Source: Clostridiales bacterium
Lineage (GTDB): Bacteria; Bacillota; Clostridia; UBA1381
Length of the DNA: 52,856 nucleotides
Assembly: GCA_029226975.1 (NCBI GenBank)
Contig: JAQXZB010000024.1
Location: 1 to 52,856 of the forward strand
Reading direction: 5' to 3'
The first letter of the stretch is position 1, and every line of letters begins with the position of its first letter. The translations under genes were made by a program, and so were the position numbers. The notes beneath the pieces are model-generated. The model was not told the origin of the DNA. It worked only from the letters and a program-made list of their open reading frames with translations, and searched no databases. Shown one piece after another: positions 25,360-35,460 of the stretch.

Positions 25360-28300
25360 TTACTGTTCCCACCTCATTAGAAAATACTATTTTTATACTG
25401 TCAAGTTCATTTCCCGTCCAATGAACCGGAACATTATACTCAATCACATCTTTGGAATACGGCTTAATATCAAATATGGTTACCGAGCCGCCGCTGTAAA
25501 GAGACTGATCCTTTAACTTGTAATAAATCTTGGCATACTTTGCGCCTGTATTGTTGGCAAATTTAACCTTTACATTTTTAATTCTGCCCGCCTTCATTCC
25601 AAGCTTTGCCGGTGACTCTGCCCATGCCTCATACGCCTTTGTCTTAAGTGTCACAAAATCACCTTTGCCGCGCTTTGAATAAAAGCTTCCGCCGAATTTC
25701 CATTCGTTTAAGGTATCATCTGACGCCCGCCATGTAACATTCTTTATGGTAAAATATGCCGCATTTTCCTCTTCATTGTATTTAGCCTCCTTTGCACCGA
25801 GCGGTTTTACAAAAAATTCAACCGGTGCATAAAGATTATCCCCATACATTTCAAAAGGATTTTCAAGCTCATACTCTACACTGTTAACCGAATATGTCTT
25901 CTCGCCCGCTTTTACCTCGTATATATCCTCTCCGACCGCAAACTTGAGATTGTCATATCCCTTTGTTGTCCAGTCAAACTTTGCGTCTTCTCTGAAATTC
26001 TTGACGACATCCGCAATGTTAACCATTCCGACACCGTTGATATTTGCAACCTCAATCGGGACAATTTCACCGTCTGAAACCACTAACCCTGTCGGGTCTT
26101 CAAGGTCTCCGAGCAGCTCAATGGAATCAATCCATACTTCTCCCTGACCGTCAAAGGGGTCGTAACGCAGCGCATTCATGGTACCTGTCCAAAGCTTATT
26201 TGTGCTTGTCTTTATGTATATGTCCTGAAAATCACCGTCACTCATCATTGCTCTGAAGTTATAGTTCCATACATATTGATTCATTGACGGATTTCTAAAG
26301 AAGAACTCTGTCATTTTTGCAGTTTCCTTGCTTGCCTTTATGCGCACTTTAATGTAAGCAACCTCGTCCATATTGACATTTATGTTGTTTGCAAACATCA
26401 TCGTGTCCTGACCTGTCGACTTGTAATGAAGCGTTCCGTCTTCAATGGAAGGATCCACTTTACTGCTAAAGGTCCATCCGTCAAAGCCCGTATCAAAATA
26501 CCAGCCCTTTATTACCTTTGTAGGGTATTTCGCAGCGGCTCCTCCTGCCGATGTCAAAAAGCCTTCTCTGTCCTGGTCATAAAGCACATGAATTCTTGAA
26601 AGCTGATTTTCCGTCGGCAGCTCGTGCTCATGAGCCACATCCTCACCTCTGTCGCAGAAATATTTTCTGATAGATTCCATTCTGGTCCAACCATATCCGG
26701 ATTTCATCGGGCCTACATAATGTCCCTCGCCTATTTCATTCCAGTTGTCTATCATTACTATCTTTTTGGCACGCTCGCCTTTTGCAATCTTTGGTGCATA
26801 TTCGTTTGCTATCCACTTACACATAGCGTCAAAGGTCTCGACATCGGTCATGATACCTTTTTTTCCAAGCCAAGGCTCTGCATCCATTCCCGTAACGGCA
26901 ATTCCAAGCATATCAAAATCATTTTCGTTACCCTGAAGCATCATGCTCTGCGCATAGCTTAATGTCGTACCCGACGCTCCGTCCAGTCCGTAAGGACAGC
27001 CGCAAACAAAGCCCAGTTCCTTTAACACATCAAATCCGACACCGTTTGAGCCTGTTACCGAAGAAGTCCAAAGCTCAACGCCGTCAAAGCCCTGTCTTAT
27101 ACATTCTTCTTCAAACCATTTAAGCGTTTCCTTGGCTACCGCAACCGTTTCTTCTGTTACTTCCTGATCTCTGTTGCCGCTTAGCTGTCCGATAAAATAT
27201 TTTACCTGGTATATATTTACAACAGGCTTGTTGTTATATTTGTAAAAATTCGGGTCTTTAAAATAATATTCTATCCAGTAGGGTACAACAAAATCCTTGA
27301 ACATTTCGGGAGATTTAATCGACGCTGTCAAGTTTTCAAAAGTAAAGGTATATTTTTGCATATCCTTGTACTTTGACATTTTAAGTCCGTCCTCCAAAGC
27401 ATAGCTCCAGTTAGGCGTTTTAATCGGATTTGCATAAGAGCCGTCGGGCTTAAACCAACAGAACATCTGAAAATCAACGCCATGCTCTGCCATATACTTT
27501 GTTTCCCAGTCATTTACCTCGGGATTGCCCTCATCATAAAATCCCAAAACCGGCTCTCTTTCCGGATAAGGCTTGATCTTATCCCAGCCGTAACCCTGTT
27601 TTCCGCTTCTCCATAGAGAACAGCTCCACATTCCCACCTCAAGAGGTGAGTTTACTTTTTGCGGCTCGCTCACATAGTCCTCCGGTTCGGGGAGCATGGG
27701 ATATATTTGAATATCATCAAGTCCGATATTGATATTTGCTCCGCCAATCGCCTCAAACCGAACCATGTTCCTTGCTTTACCTGCAAGAGGAGCATTTTCC
27801 AGTCTCTTTATATTATTAAGATATACATCGCAAAGTCCCTTGCTGTAATCGGCTATTACTTTTACGTTATACCAAAGATTTTTATAATAATTTGTATAGA
27901 AGGTCTGTCCGTTAAAGGCAAAAGCGTCATTATCCATCGTGATTGTCATACCGTCGCCGAAGCTTGCCTTAAAGCCGCCCTTTTTCTCGGTATCGATAAC
28001 CATATATTCAAACGCCACCAAATCGTCCGTCACATCCAGCTCTCTTGAATAGGAAAGCTCTTTTCCGCTTCCGTCAGACTTAAATCTGATATTTGAAACG
28101 TCCATCCAAAGCTGACTGTTCATTTGCTCAATCGCAATACTTCCGCCGTCCTTAACAGCCTTGAAGGTCTGTGGAAGCGCGTTGCCTATTAGAGATGAAA
28201 CATGAGTTTCATTTACCCAATAGTTACGGTAGCATCTTACAACCGTTATGTATAATTTTCCTGTTCCCTCTTTGGTTGATATAAACTGAATACCGTTAAT

Positions 28301-28900
28301 CACATTATCGGCCATGGGAATGTTTTCACCGCACAGCGCACCGTTTATGTAGATGTTATAAAGCTTTGCGTCAAGATCCATATCAATGCGTACACCTGTG
28401 CCCAATGTATACGGCACCGACGCGCCGGCGTCTTTTACTGCCGTTTTATCATTTTCGCTTATAACCTTATAATCGTAAAGCCATACTTCCTCCCCGTCCG
28501 GCTTTACGGCATAAAGAGAAGTACCCTTTGTTTTTATTGTAACGACAGGCGTTTCGCCGTTTCTTACCATCCATTTAAAGCCATCGATATTTTCTTCAAA
28601 CCAGTAAAGATATTCAAGAGATACTCTGCCCGATGATGTTTCGTTGATTTTTCTTGTCATATCAACATCGGTATACTCGCTTGTGTCCGAAAACCATGTA
28701 CCGCTGCCCCATGTCGATCCGATATCCCCTCCGGCTTCGTGAGAATCCCATCCGTCATTTGCGGCGGTGGCTGTTGCACTGAGCATATCGTCCTCAACAA
28801 GGTACTGCCCGCCGGGCAGCATCCAATCAATCGCATATGCATTTATTCCTATTCCCAAAAATACAAGCAGTAATGCAAAAACACTTAATAGTTTTTTCAT
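25331..28900 (-). CDS. Secreted WbsX/GH99-like multimodular protein (smaller paralogue)
   Basis: A 1189-aa exported protein. Signal peptide 1-24; two LamG/concanavalin-like sandwiches about 27-235 and 240-400 ('WYNVKVIADYSKGLCDVYLNN'); a (beta/alpha)8-type core about 420-775 with 'LGFYDEGNPEVNDWETKYM', 'FKPDGSYANPIKTPNWSYA', 'KPVVNIYQ' and the acidic motif 'NWNEIGEGHY' (719-728), which places it with WbsX/GH99-like domains; a binding-like module about 797-935; a copper-amine-oxidase-like stalk domain about 945-1053; a further sandwich to the end. WbsX domains were named from cytoplasmic O-antigen genes. This one is secreted, so a glycosidase role is the better guess, with the glutamates of NEIGEG as candidate catalytic residues. 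Substrate unknown. Confidence 0.72.
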   Translation of the reverse strand: MKKLLSVFALLLVFLGIGINAYAIDWMLPGGQYLVEDDMLSATATAANDGWDSHEAGGDIGSTWGSGTWFSDTSEYTDVDMTRKINETSSGRVSLEYLYWFEENIDGFKWMVRNGETPVVTIKTKGTSLYAVKPDGEEVWLYDYKVISENDKTAVKDAGASVPYTLGTGVRIDMDLDAKLYNIYINGALCGENIPMADNVINGIQFISTKEGTGKLYITVVRCYRNYWVNETHVSSLIGNALPQTFKAVKDGGSIAIEQMNSQLWMDVSNIRFKSDGSGKELSYSRELDVTDDLVAFEYMVIDTEKKGGFKASFGDGMTITMDNDAFAFNGQTFYTNYYKNLWYNVKVIADYSKGLCDVYLNNIKRLENAPLAGKARNMVRFEAIGGANINIGLDDIQIYPMLPEPEDYVSEPQKVNSPLEVGMWSCSLWRSGKQGYGWDKIKPYPEREPVLGFYDEGNPEVNDWETKYMAEHGVDFQMFCWFKPDGSYANPIKTPNWSYALEDGLKMSKYKDMQKYTFTFENLTASIKSPEMFKDFVVPYWIEYYFKDPNFYKYNNKPVVNIYQVKYFIGQLSGNRDQEVTEETVAVAKETLKWFEEECIRQGFDGVELWTSSVTGSNGVGFDVLKELGFVCGCPYGLDGASGTTLSYAQSMMLQGNENDFDMLGIAVTGMDAEPWLGKKGIMTDVETFDAMCKWIANEYAPKIAKGERAKKIVMIDNWNEIGEGHYVGPMKSGYGWTRMESIRKYFCDRGEDVAHEHELPTENQLSRIHVLYDQDREGFLTSAGGAAAKYPTKVIKGWYFDTGFDGWTFSSKVDPSIEDGTLHYKSTGQDTMMFANNINVNMDEVAYIKVRIKASKETAKMTEFFFRNPSMNQYVWNYNFRAMMSDGDFQDIYIKTSTNKLWTGTMNALRYDPFDGQGEVWIDSIELLGDLEDPTGLVVSDGEIVPIEVANINGVGMVNIADVVKNFREDAKFDWTTKGYDNLKFAVGEDIYEVKAGEKTYSVNSVEYELENPFEMYGDNLYAPVEFFVKPLGAKEAKYNEEENAAYFTIKNVTWRASDDTLNEWKFGGSFYSKRGKGDFVTLKTKAYEAWAESPAKLGMKAGRIKNVKVKFANNTGAKYAKIYYKLKDQSLYSGGSVTIFDIKPYSKDVIEYNVPVHWTGNELDSIKIVFSNEVGTVNVEEIKLEY

Positions 28901-28915
28901 TTACGCAAAACCTCC

Positions 28916-31048
28916 TTATTTTGTAATCGCCTCAACAATAGGCATAATACCGTTTTCGCTGTCCCATATTGTTGCCTTTACCGTATATCCGCTGCCTATA
29001 TCGGACGGGAGTGTAAATTCAAGCTTATCCGAAACCGTATCGCCTGCGGCAACGGTTATAATTTTTTCTGCGGGCGGTACAAGCAGGACTCCGTCCTTTA
29101 TTACAAGAATTTTTAAAACCGGCTTTCTCTGATTCTGTGTATTGTTTTTAAAATCCGCCACATCAAGCCTTACCGTACCCGGACTTGTTTCGGTAAGGGT
29201 ATACGAACCGATAATAAACTCCGGCTCCGTTTCAAAGGAAATCGTATTGGACGTTTCTCTGCCATACACATCCTTCGCCTTTACCGCTAAAGTGTAAGCC
29301 GTTGCGTTAAGCAGCTGTGCATTCAGATTAAGCGTCTTACCGCTGATCGAATACTTGTCCTCGGCAATCTCCCGTTCGTTAAGAGCAATGCTTGTTACCG
29401 CTGCAATTTCGGCATTATAGTTAAGCGTTATTGTTTCATCTGCCGCCACATTTTTTTCGCCGTCCGTCACCGTTGAGGAAATTACATTAAATTCCGCAAC
29501 GGGCGTAAGCTTTATATCATCTATATAGAATGTTCCTGCCGTTCCCCAGAACTGAAGCATAATTCCCCAATGGCTTGTGCCCGCCGGTACGATGAATGTA
29601 CCTTCGCACTGTATGTATTCTCCCACAGGGATTGTTTCGGAAACAGAATTCTGATAGTCCGAACCGGCATAGCTTACCGCCACCTTCATTTTAGTATTTG
29701 CCTGCGCCGCAGAAACCATATAGGAATATTTATACAAAACGCCCGTATCGGCAGTCACCTGTACCTTATAGTTTGACGAGCCGGTCTGAAAAATCATCTT
29801 GGCACTCTTTCCTCGATAGGCATTTTCAGTCACCATTTCAATTGTTGAGTTCCAGTTGGTTGTGTATTCCGGCATATTTTCATCAAAGTCTATAACACAG
29901 CTTGGATCCGCCTGCGCTTCACCGGTTTTAAACGCTATTACGCAAGGCTTTGTTACGTTTGTATTCTTTCCCATAATCCCGCTTACCGAAAGCTCATAGT
30001 GAGTATATCCGTCAAGCTTATCCAAATCTATTACAAGTTTATTGTTAGCTGTTTTTGTTACCGCTTCATTCGGAATTTCAATTCCGTTTAGCGCAAAACA
30101 GCCGTCAAAACTGTTATTTACCACTTCCATTGAAAATGTAAGCGTAATATCCGACAAAACCGACACATCCGATGCATTGTCTGCCGGATTTGACTCTGTA
30201 ATTGTCATTTCAAGCGAATTATCTATTGTTTTAAAAGTAAAATTTCCTATATAATCAAGTCCGCTTACATCTTTTAATCCCGAAACACTTACTGTGTATT
30301 CCGTATTTTGCTCTAAATCGTTTGCAAGAGTTAAAATATAAGTCTTAGAATTTTCTCCCTGCGCTACGGCCGCAATATTGTCAGACGAACCATTAATCAG
30401 GAAATTTTCTGTTTGCGGTGCGGTTTGAGGCTCGCTGTCAAATACAACGGTTATATCCGTATCAAGCGAAACATCAAAGGCACCGTTTGCCGGATTACAT
30501 TCTTTTGCCAAAATTTTAGGCATCTCTCTTTTTCCAAAGCAAAAATCATCAATATAAAATCCTCCGCCGCCGACAGGCTCAAGCAGTATACTCAAACGGC
30601 TTGCATTTGACGGAATAAATCTTGCAATGACCTTTACAAATCCTGTTTCGTCCTCAAAGGAAACAGTCTCAACCTCAACATTATTCCATCTGAGCGATTT
30701 GTAGTATGAATATCCTACCTTTATCCCTGTCACGCCGCTCCCCGCTTGGGGCTTTGCATAAAAACTAACCTCGTACATATCATTTGTATTAAGTATGTTC
30801 TCCACTCCGTCATATTCACTGAGTCTTATTTTGACGGAAGCGTCTTCAGATGCGGCATTCATATAATACGACGCCGCGCCCGAATAACATTCCTCCGAGG
30901 ATATTCCACCCGTCATATTGCTGTAAGTAGCATTATCAAACGGTGTTGATGTACTTTCAAAATCATCATTCACCGCATAGCCGTCCGCATAAGCTATATT
31001 CATTGACACTATGACAACCATAATACAAAATAACAAAATCTTTTTCAT
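28916..31048 (-). CDS. Secreted protein of alternating carbohydrate-binding-like and Ig-like modules
   Basis: A 710-aa exported protein without recognisable catalytic domain. Signal peptide 1-21; binding-like sandwich about 25-170 ending 'GGFYIDDFCFG'; Big_5 Ig-like domains about 180-275 and 285-375 ('CNPANGAFDVSLDTDITVVF' and 'SNPADNASDVSVLSDITLTF'); a second binding-like module about 385-520 ending 'GTFYIDDIKLTPV'; a third Ig-like domain; and the C-terminal module ending 'TVKATIWDSENGIMPIVEA'. I start at ATG 31048 with AAAGGAAC upstream. The stop lies 16 nt before the WbsX/GH99-like gene. Role: probably holds a glycan, inferred. Confidence 0.68.
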   Translation of the reverse strand: MKKILLFCIMVVIVSMNIAYADGYAVNDDFESTSTPFDNATYSNMTGGISSEECYSGAASYYMNAASEDASVKIRLSEYDGVENILNTNDMYEVSFYAKPQAGSGVTGIKVGYSYYKSLRWNNVEVETVSFEDETGFVKVIARFIPSNASRLSILLEPVGGGGFYIDDFCFGKREMPKILAKECNPANGAFDVSLDTDITVVFDSEPQTAPQTENFLINGSSDNIAAVAQGENSKTYILTLANDLEQNTEYTVSVSGLKDVSGLDYIGNFTFKTIDNSLEMTITESNPADNASDVSVLSDITLTFSMEVVNNSFDGCFALNGIEIPNEAVTKTANNKLVIDLDKLDGYTHYELSVSGIMGKNTNVTKPCVIAFKTGEAQADPSCVIDFDENMPEYTTNWNSTIEMVTENAYRGKSAKMIFQTGSSNYKVQVTADTGVLYKYSYMVSAAQANTKMKVAVSYAGSDYQNSVSETIPVGEYIQCEGTFIVPAGTSHWGIMLQFWGTAGTFYIDDIKLTPVAEFNVISSTVTDGEKNVAADETITLNYNAEIAAVTSIALNEREIAEDKYSISGKTLNLNAQLLNATAYTLAVKAKDVYGRETSNTISFETEPEFIIGSYTLTETSPGTVRLDVADFKNNTQNQRKPVLKILVIKDGVLLVPPAEKIITVAAGDTVSDKLEFTLPSDIGSGYTVKATIWDSENGIMPIVEAITK

Positions 31049-31092
31049 ATTAGTTGTTCCTTTCAAGTTCATTTTTAGACCTCATTATAAAT

Positions 31093-31165
31093 GAAAGAAC
31101 GGGAATATTATATATTTATGATTTTCTTTAGACTTTAAAATAATTATGATATTCCCATTCTTTTC
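31093..31165 (-). other. Large imperfect hairpin downstream of the binding-protein gene
   Basis: GAAAGAACGGGAATAT (31093-31108) is complementary, with one mismatch and one bulge, to 31149-31165. The loop is about 40 nt and itself partly paired. No proper U-run follows on the minus strand. It lies between the solute-binding-protein stop and the next gene and may stabilise the 3' end of the upstream message. Confidence 0.55.
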
Positions 31166-31182
31166 TCTGCTACATTATAAAA

Positions 31183-32661
31183 TTATTTATTGTTAGTCGC
31201 CTTCCATTCATTGATTTGCTTTTCGGCCTCTTTTATAAGCTCACCAATTCCGGCATCTTCAAGCCGCTTGGCGGTGTCTGCCATATACGCCTCAAAATCA
31301 GTCATAGCGCCCGCATTCACAACGGTATTCGCTTCCGTTATGATTGAGCTTACATTGGCAACTATCGTACTTACGTTATCCGGCTCAAAAGTAAATCCGC
31401 AAAGCTTGGATACCTGAGCTTTATCATTATAAGCTTTCATCTGCTCAAGAGACTCTCTCGTGTTCCATGTAGAATCCCACTGATCCCATAAAGGACCGAG
31501 GAAGTTATGCCATATAGCCCATTTTTGCTCAGATCCCTCATTGGGAAGTATGGACGGATTGTCTGTGCCCGCGCCGGATACTACGGTATAATCCTCACCC
31601 TCTACACCGTAAGCCAATGTATTTGAAATAACAGGGTCTGCCCAAACAAGGTTAAGCATCTGCATAGCCGCTTCAGGCTGCTTACATGTAATGGGAATAG
31701 CCGTTGCCGCACTTAAAAAGCTCTGAGTGGTTATACGAGGATAAACAACTATGCTTTCCGCGCAGTCAAATCCGTAAAGTGCCGTTGACTTTGAGCCGTC
31801 CTCGGTTGCGGAACCGGCTTGATGCATTACAGCATATCTTCCCGTTTTTGCTTCCGAAGTATATTCTGTTTTTGAAACTGCATCCTTTGCAATGTAGCCC
31901 TTTTGATAAAATTCATTCATTTTACGTCCGTACTCATAAAAAGGCTTGTTTTCGGGCGAAAATGCATTCACAACCTTCTCCGACTCTTCATCATACACAA
32001 CACCGGATGTTATTGGGGTGTATCCTCCGGCATACGGTAAGCCGTCGTTTGCCGTTACAAGCAGCGGAGTTATTCCCGGCTCGTTTTCCTTTAAAGTCTG
32101 CAAAAACGGCTCAAGATCATCTAACGACTTGCAGTTTTCATAATCAAAGTTGTATTTTTCAACAAGCTCCTTTTTGAAAACATAGCTCTGAGGAGATGAA
32201 TAAGACGCATTTGACGGAACTGCCATTATCTGCCCGTCAAAGGTTACCGCCTCCCATGTTCTCGGGTCAACCTTTTTTAGAATATCCTGTCCGTATTCCT
32301 CCAGTAAATCGTTAAGCGGCAAAAATCCGCCGCGTTTTACATTTTCCGACAGCTTATTTGACCAGCTTGATGTAAATATCAGGTCAACCGGCTCTCCCGA
32401 CGCGCTTAAAAGCTTTGCCTTTTGCTCCCAGCTTGCAACGTCTATAAGAGTAAATTTGAGCTTCATATCAAGCTTGCTGCTTATCAGCTCATTCGCTTTA
32501 GCTTCAACGTTTTTCTGATTAGACATATTCTCAATCGGTTTTTGCATATACCAATTTATAACAGTCTGACCTTCAGAGGCTGTCTTTTCGGTTTTTTTAC
32601 CGCATGCTGCAAGCGCGGTTATCATACAGCCCGCCAATATAATTGATATTATTTTTTTCAT
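31183..32661 (-). CDS. Extracellular solute-binding lipoprotein of a CUT1 ABC transporter (LipO-like)
   Basis: A 492-aa family 1 binding protein. The signal peptide ends in the lipobox 'ALAACGKK', so it is lipidated at Cys20 by Lgt. The mature part has the two-lobed fold: 'VDLIFTSSWSNKLSENVKRGGFLPLNDLLEEYG', 'MAVPSNAS', and a C-terminal region of DUF3502 type, as in LplA/LipO partners of the LplB/LplC permeases that are encoded 8 kb upstream on the same strand. It should bind oligosaccharides released outside. The gene is flanked by two hairpins (32684-32719 and 31093-31165), suggesting that its message is processed to give excess binding protein. Confidence 0.92.
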   Translation of the reverse strand: MKKIISIILAGCMITALAACGKKTEKTASEGQTVINWYMQKPIENMSNQKNVEAKANELISSKLDMKLKFTLIDVASWEQKAKLLSASGEPVDLIFTSSWSNKLSENVKRGGFLPLNDLLEEYGQDILKKVDPRTWEAVTFDGQIMAVPSNASYSSPQSYVFKKELVEKYNFDYENCKSLDDLEPFLQTLKENEPGITPLLVTANDGLPYAGGYTPITSGVVYDEESEKVVNAFSPENKPFYEYGRKMNEFYQKGYIAKDAVSKTEYTSEAKTGRYAVMHQAGSATEDGSKSTALYGFDCAESIVVYPRITTQSFLSAATAIPITCKQPEAAMQMLNLVWADPVISNTLAYGVEGEDYTVVSGAGTDNPSILPNEGSEQKWAIWHNFLGPLWDQWDSTWNTRESLEQMKAYNDKAQVSKLCGFTFEPDNVSTIVANVSSIITEANTVVNAGAMTDFEAYMADTAKRLEDAGIGELIKEAEKQINEWKATNNK

Positions 32662-32683
32662 AGTGTCATCCCTTTCCTAAGCA

Positions 32684-32719
32684 GATGATATTTGACAGAA
32701 TAATCTGCCAAATATCATC
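32684..32719 (-). other. Stable intergenic hairpin upstream of the binding-protein gene
   Basis: Arms GATGATATTTG (32684-32694) and CAAATATCATC (32709-32719), plus an inner CAGA/TCTG stem, one mismatch and a 4-nt loop. No U-run follows on the minus strand; the next element is the AGGAAAGGG ribosome site. It fits a processing or stabilising structure better than a terminator. Confidence 0.65.
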
Positions 32720-32726
32720 AATTATA

Positions 32727-35261
32727 TTACGATACCGACGGTTGCGCCTGTTTAGCTTCTATTATAGGCGTCAAATCCTTCAGGCTGTTTAACAGGAACG
32801 CTTTAACCTTGCAGCCTTCCTTATCTGCGGGAAGCGATATCAATGCTTCATTATCCTCTCCTCCGGCACTTGTAGGAGCGGCAAGCTCAAGGGACTGCAG
32901 AACGTCATCCTTATAAACGGCTATAACTCCGATATATTCCGCATTTTCCGGAATATTTTCATACTTAACCGAAGCATTGCTTGCAGCCACAAGCTTTCCG
33001 TCTCTAATCTCCGTACCGTCTCCGTAAAGCGTCATAATGGGTTTATCTGTTTTTTCAACCCTGAAATTATCAATATAGAAGGAGCCCTGTCCTCTTACAA
33101 GCATATAAATTCTCGGTTCATAGATATTCTTGCTTTCGTGTATAACAAATGTCTTTTCAAGGGTTGTAAACTCATCGGCAATCTCATAGTCCTCCGCAAG
33201 CCATGTATATTGACAGTCACTTTTGCCATCAACATAGTAGGCGAGAATAAAGCTTACCTTGGAATTACCTTCGTCATAATTATCCTTCATATCAATCGTC
33301 ATACTGTAAAAATTTTGGCTGTACTGCATTTGATCCATATCCGGAATGTTAAAGTGAATATTGCCGTAGTCTTCCGCTACCGATGCATCGGTATCAACCC
33401 TCAGTGAGTAAAGTCCGCTCGAAGCAGCTTCTGTTGTTCTGTCATAATTTACAGCCCATGCTGAGTGAACACCGTTTGAAATACCCTTGTCACCGTCTAC
33501 TTCGCTTTCAAAACCGTATATGAACAGCTCATTGCCTGTAGCCGCAAAGCTTGCTGTGGTAAAGTATATTACCTGTTCAGCATCAGCAAGAGATTTTCCG
33601 TCCGCATCTGTTATCCCCGAAAGGTCAACTGCGTATCTTGTTGACGGATTAAGTCCGTTATGCGCTAAAGTAACCGTCGGTCTGCCCACTGAATCGGCAT
33701 CTTGAGTAATCGTACAATCAACCTCTTTAGGATTTTCTTCATCTGTGACATCAAGAATGGCTATGCTGTCGGCATTTAAAAGCTCCTTATTAAAGGTTAC
33801 CGTTACAGGTGCATTTGTCATAATATCCACCTGTTCGTTTGCAGGCGATGCCGAAACCACTCTGAGTTCATCAAGATATTCCACCTTGATATTATCTATC
33901 AGAACAATATTTGAGTTTACGCCGACAGGGTTGGCAAATCTAATACCTGCACCGTTCCACAAAGAGGCTGAATCAACCAAAAATTCATAATGTACTTTTC
34001 TCTGGTTGCTGTCATATCGTGCCAGATTTGTCTGATCTTTGTCCGAGTTTGTTTTGCCCCAATAAATGTCTGTCCACGTTCGGCTTGCCGCAGCACCCAT
34101 CATATCAAAGGAAACGATGAATTTTCTTGAAGCGTTTGCATATATTGCTTTCGGGAACGATATCATAGCCCAGTTATACTGTGCCGGAAGTGACAGCTGC
34201 AGCGCATTGCTGCTACTCAGGCTTCCGAGTGAATATGATGCACCCCATCCATTAGTACCGTAAATAAGCTTTAAGTCATCTGCCGTTGCATTATCAAAGT
34301 CATATTCAAGCACCATATTCTTACTGCCTGTTGTGAATTTAAATGTCCCGGTCTCAACAGGCACACCTACCGTATCCTTAACCGTACCCGGAACATTAAT
34401 GGTGTATTCTGTGTTTTCGGCAAGCTTCGACTCCGGAGCTATGGTTACGGTAAGACCGTCTGCCGAAAGCGTATTTGCGGCGGCAACTGTCTTTGTACCC
34501 GTTGTAAGAGTGATGCCTGAAATTGTCGCGGCATCAATGGGCGCATCAAATGTAACAGTCGGCTTTTCATACTGCGGGACGTTTACGGAGCTGTCCGCCG
34601 GTACAACCTTTGTGACAACCGCCGCTCCCATTTCTTCAATTGTTATATCGTCGAATGCGAATGTATAATCACCCACAGGCTTAACTGTAACGCATGAATT
34701 CACAGACGCATCAAATGTACCTGTATATGTGTATGTACTCCAGTTTGATGTCGAGCACTTAAATATTTGTCCGCCCTTTGCGGCATTTACGGCAGCATTT
34801 GTTGTTAAATCTCCCGCTTCGGCATAGGCATATACCCATCCATCTCCCGAAGCTATATCGATAAGCTTCATGGGAACGGTAATTTTATAAGTCTTCATAA
34901 CAGACTCGGTTTCTGTCTTGGGAATGTTAAAATAAATTCTTCCCTTGCTCACCCTTATCTGCAAGCCATAGCTTCCCGACTTGGCAGCCTCCGCCGTTCT
35001 GGTAAACTCCTGCACAACATCACCAACCTTAGGAATCCATCCGTCGGACAGGCAAAACAGATTATCATAGCCGTCCGCATAAAAGTTATGTGTCCCGTTC
35101 CAACCGGTTATTTCTTCCGAAGCCGTAAGCTCCTGTTCAAATGTGTAGTTTCTAACCGTACCAACCACACCTGCAGAAGCGGTCAAGCCCGAAAAGCTGC
35201 TTATGCCGATTGCCAGTCCTGCCGCCAGTGAAATAAGTTTTTTCATTTTTTTCATTTTCAT
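32727..35261 (-). CDS. Secreted carbohydrate-binding-like / Ig-like multimodular protein
   Basis: An 844-aa exported protein with no catalytic domain that I recognise. Signal peptide about 1-30; binding-like sandwich about 32-210 ('GDYTFAFDDITIEEM'); Big_5 Ig-like domain about 215-315 ('VVPADSSVNVPQYEKPTVTFDAPI'); second binding-like module about 320-465; second Ig-like domain about 470-570 ('SASPANEQVDIMTNAPVTVTF'); third binding-like module about 575-735 ending 'GSFYIDNFRV'; and the C-terminal module ending 'KVKAFLLNSLKDLTPI'. Three in-frame ATGs (35261, 35255, 35246) follow GGAGAAAGGA; 35255 has the best spacing. It is the first gene behind promoter A and is followed by the binding-protein gene. 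Confidence 0.68.
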   Translation of the reverse strand: MKMKKMKKLISLAAGLAIGISSFSGLTASAGVVGTVRNYTFEQELTASEEITGWNGTHNFYADGYDNLFCLSDGWIPKVGDVVQEFTRTAEAAKSGSYGLQIRVSKGRIYFNIPKTETESVMKTYKITVPMKLIDIASGDGWVYAYAEAGDLTTNAAVNAAKGGQIFKCSTSNWSTYTYTGTFDASVNSCVTVKPVGDYTFAFDDITIEEMGAAVVTKVVPADSSVNVPQYEKPTVTFDAPIDAATISGITLTTGTKTVAAANTLSADGLTVTIAPESKLAENTEYTINVPGTVKDTVGVPVETGTFKFTTGSKNMVLEYDFDNATADDLKLIYGTNGWGASYSLGSLSSSNALQLSLPAQYNWAMISFPKAIYANASRKFIVSFDMMGAAASRTWTDIYWGKTNSDKDQTNLARYDSNQRKVHYEFLVDSASLWNGAGIRFANPVGVNSNIVLIDNIKVEYLDELRVVSASPANEQVDIMTNAPVTVTFNKELLNADSIAILDVTDEENPKEVDCTITQDADSVGRPTVTLAHNGLNPSTRYAVDLSGITDADGKSLADAEQVIYFTTASFAATGNELFIYGFESEVDGDKGISNGVHSAWAVNYDRTTEAASSGLYSLRVDTDASVAEDYGNIHFNIPDMDQMQYSQNFYSMTIDMKDNYDEGNSKVSFILAYYVDGKSDCQYTWLAEDYEIADEFTTLEKTFVIHESKNIYEPRIYMLVRGQGSFYIDNFRVEKTDKPIMTLYGDGTEIRDGKLVAASNASVKYENIPENAEYIGVIAVYKDDVLQSLELAAPTSAGGEDNEALISLPADKEGCKVKAFLLNSLKDLTPIIEAKQAQPSVS

Positions 35262-35365
35262 CTTCCTTTCTCCGATTAAATTGCCCAAGCATCTTTATGT
35301 ATTGCCGAGAAAAGCGGGACAATACCAACGATGTTTTGTTCAATTCTCACATATTTTACATGTTC

Positions 35366-35394
35366 ATTATACCATCAAGTTGTTATCAACTCAA
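35366..35394 (-). promoter_or_regulatory. Promoter A of the saccharide locus
   Basis: On the minus strand TTGAGT (35389-35394), 17 bp, TATAAT (35366-35371), about 100 nt before the start. The spacer contains AGTTG-ATAA-CAACT, a small inverted repeat. It drives the binding-like protein, the solute-binding lipoprotein and the genes after it to GH65. Confidence 0.8.
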
Positions 35395-35425
35395 CTTAAC
35401 TTTTTGTCTTTTAAGCTATACTTTT
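35395..35425 (-). promoter_or_regulatory. Operator A: 21-bp-period direct repeat
   Basis: Read on the minus strand, AAAAGTATAG (35416-35425), 11 bp, AAAAGTTAAG (35395-35404), the second abutting the -35 of promoter A. Both halves and the spacing are identical to operator B. Two direct half-sites two helical turns apart next to -35 is the usual layout for AraC-family activators. Confidence 0.75.
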
Positions 35426-35460
35426 GGTAATCCCCCCCTTTTGAGAGTTAAATCATAGCC

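Noticed and set aside
35432-35438. Run of seven C between the giant protein stop and operator A (possible phase-variable tract)
   Set aside because: Short, outside coding sequence, and spacing to the operator core would not be altered by length change.
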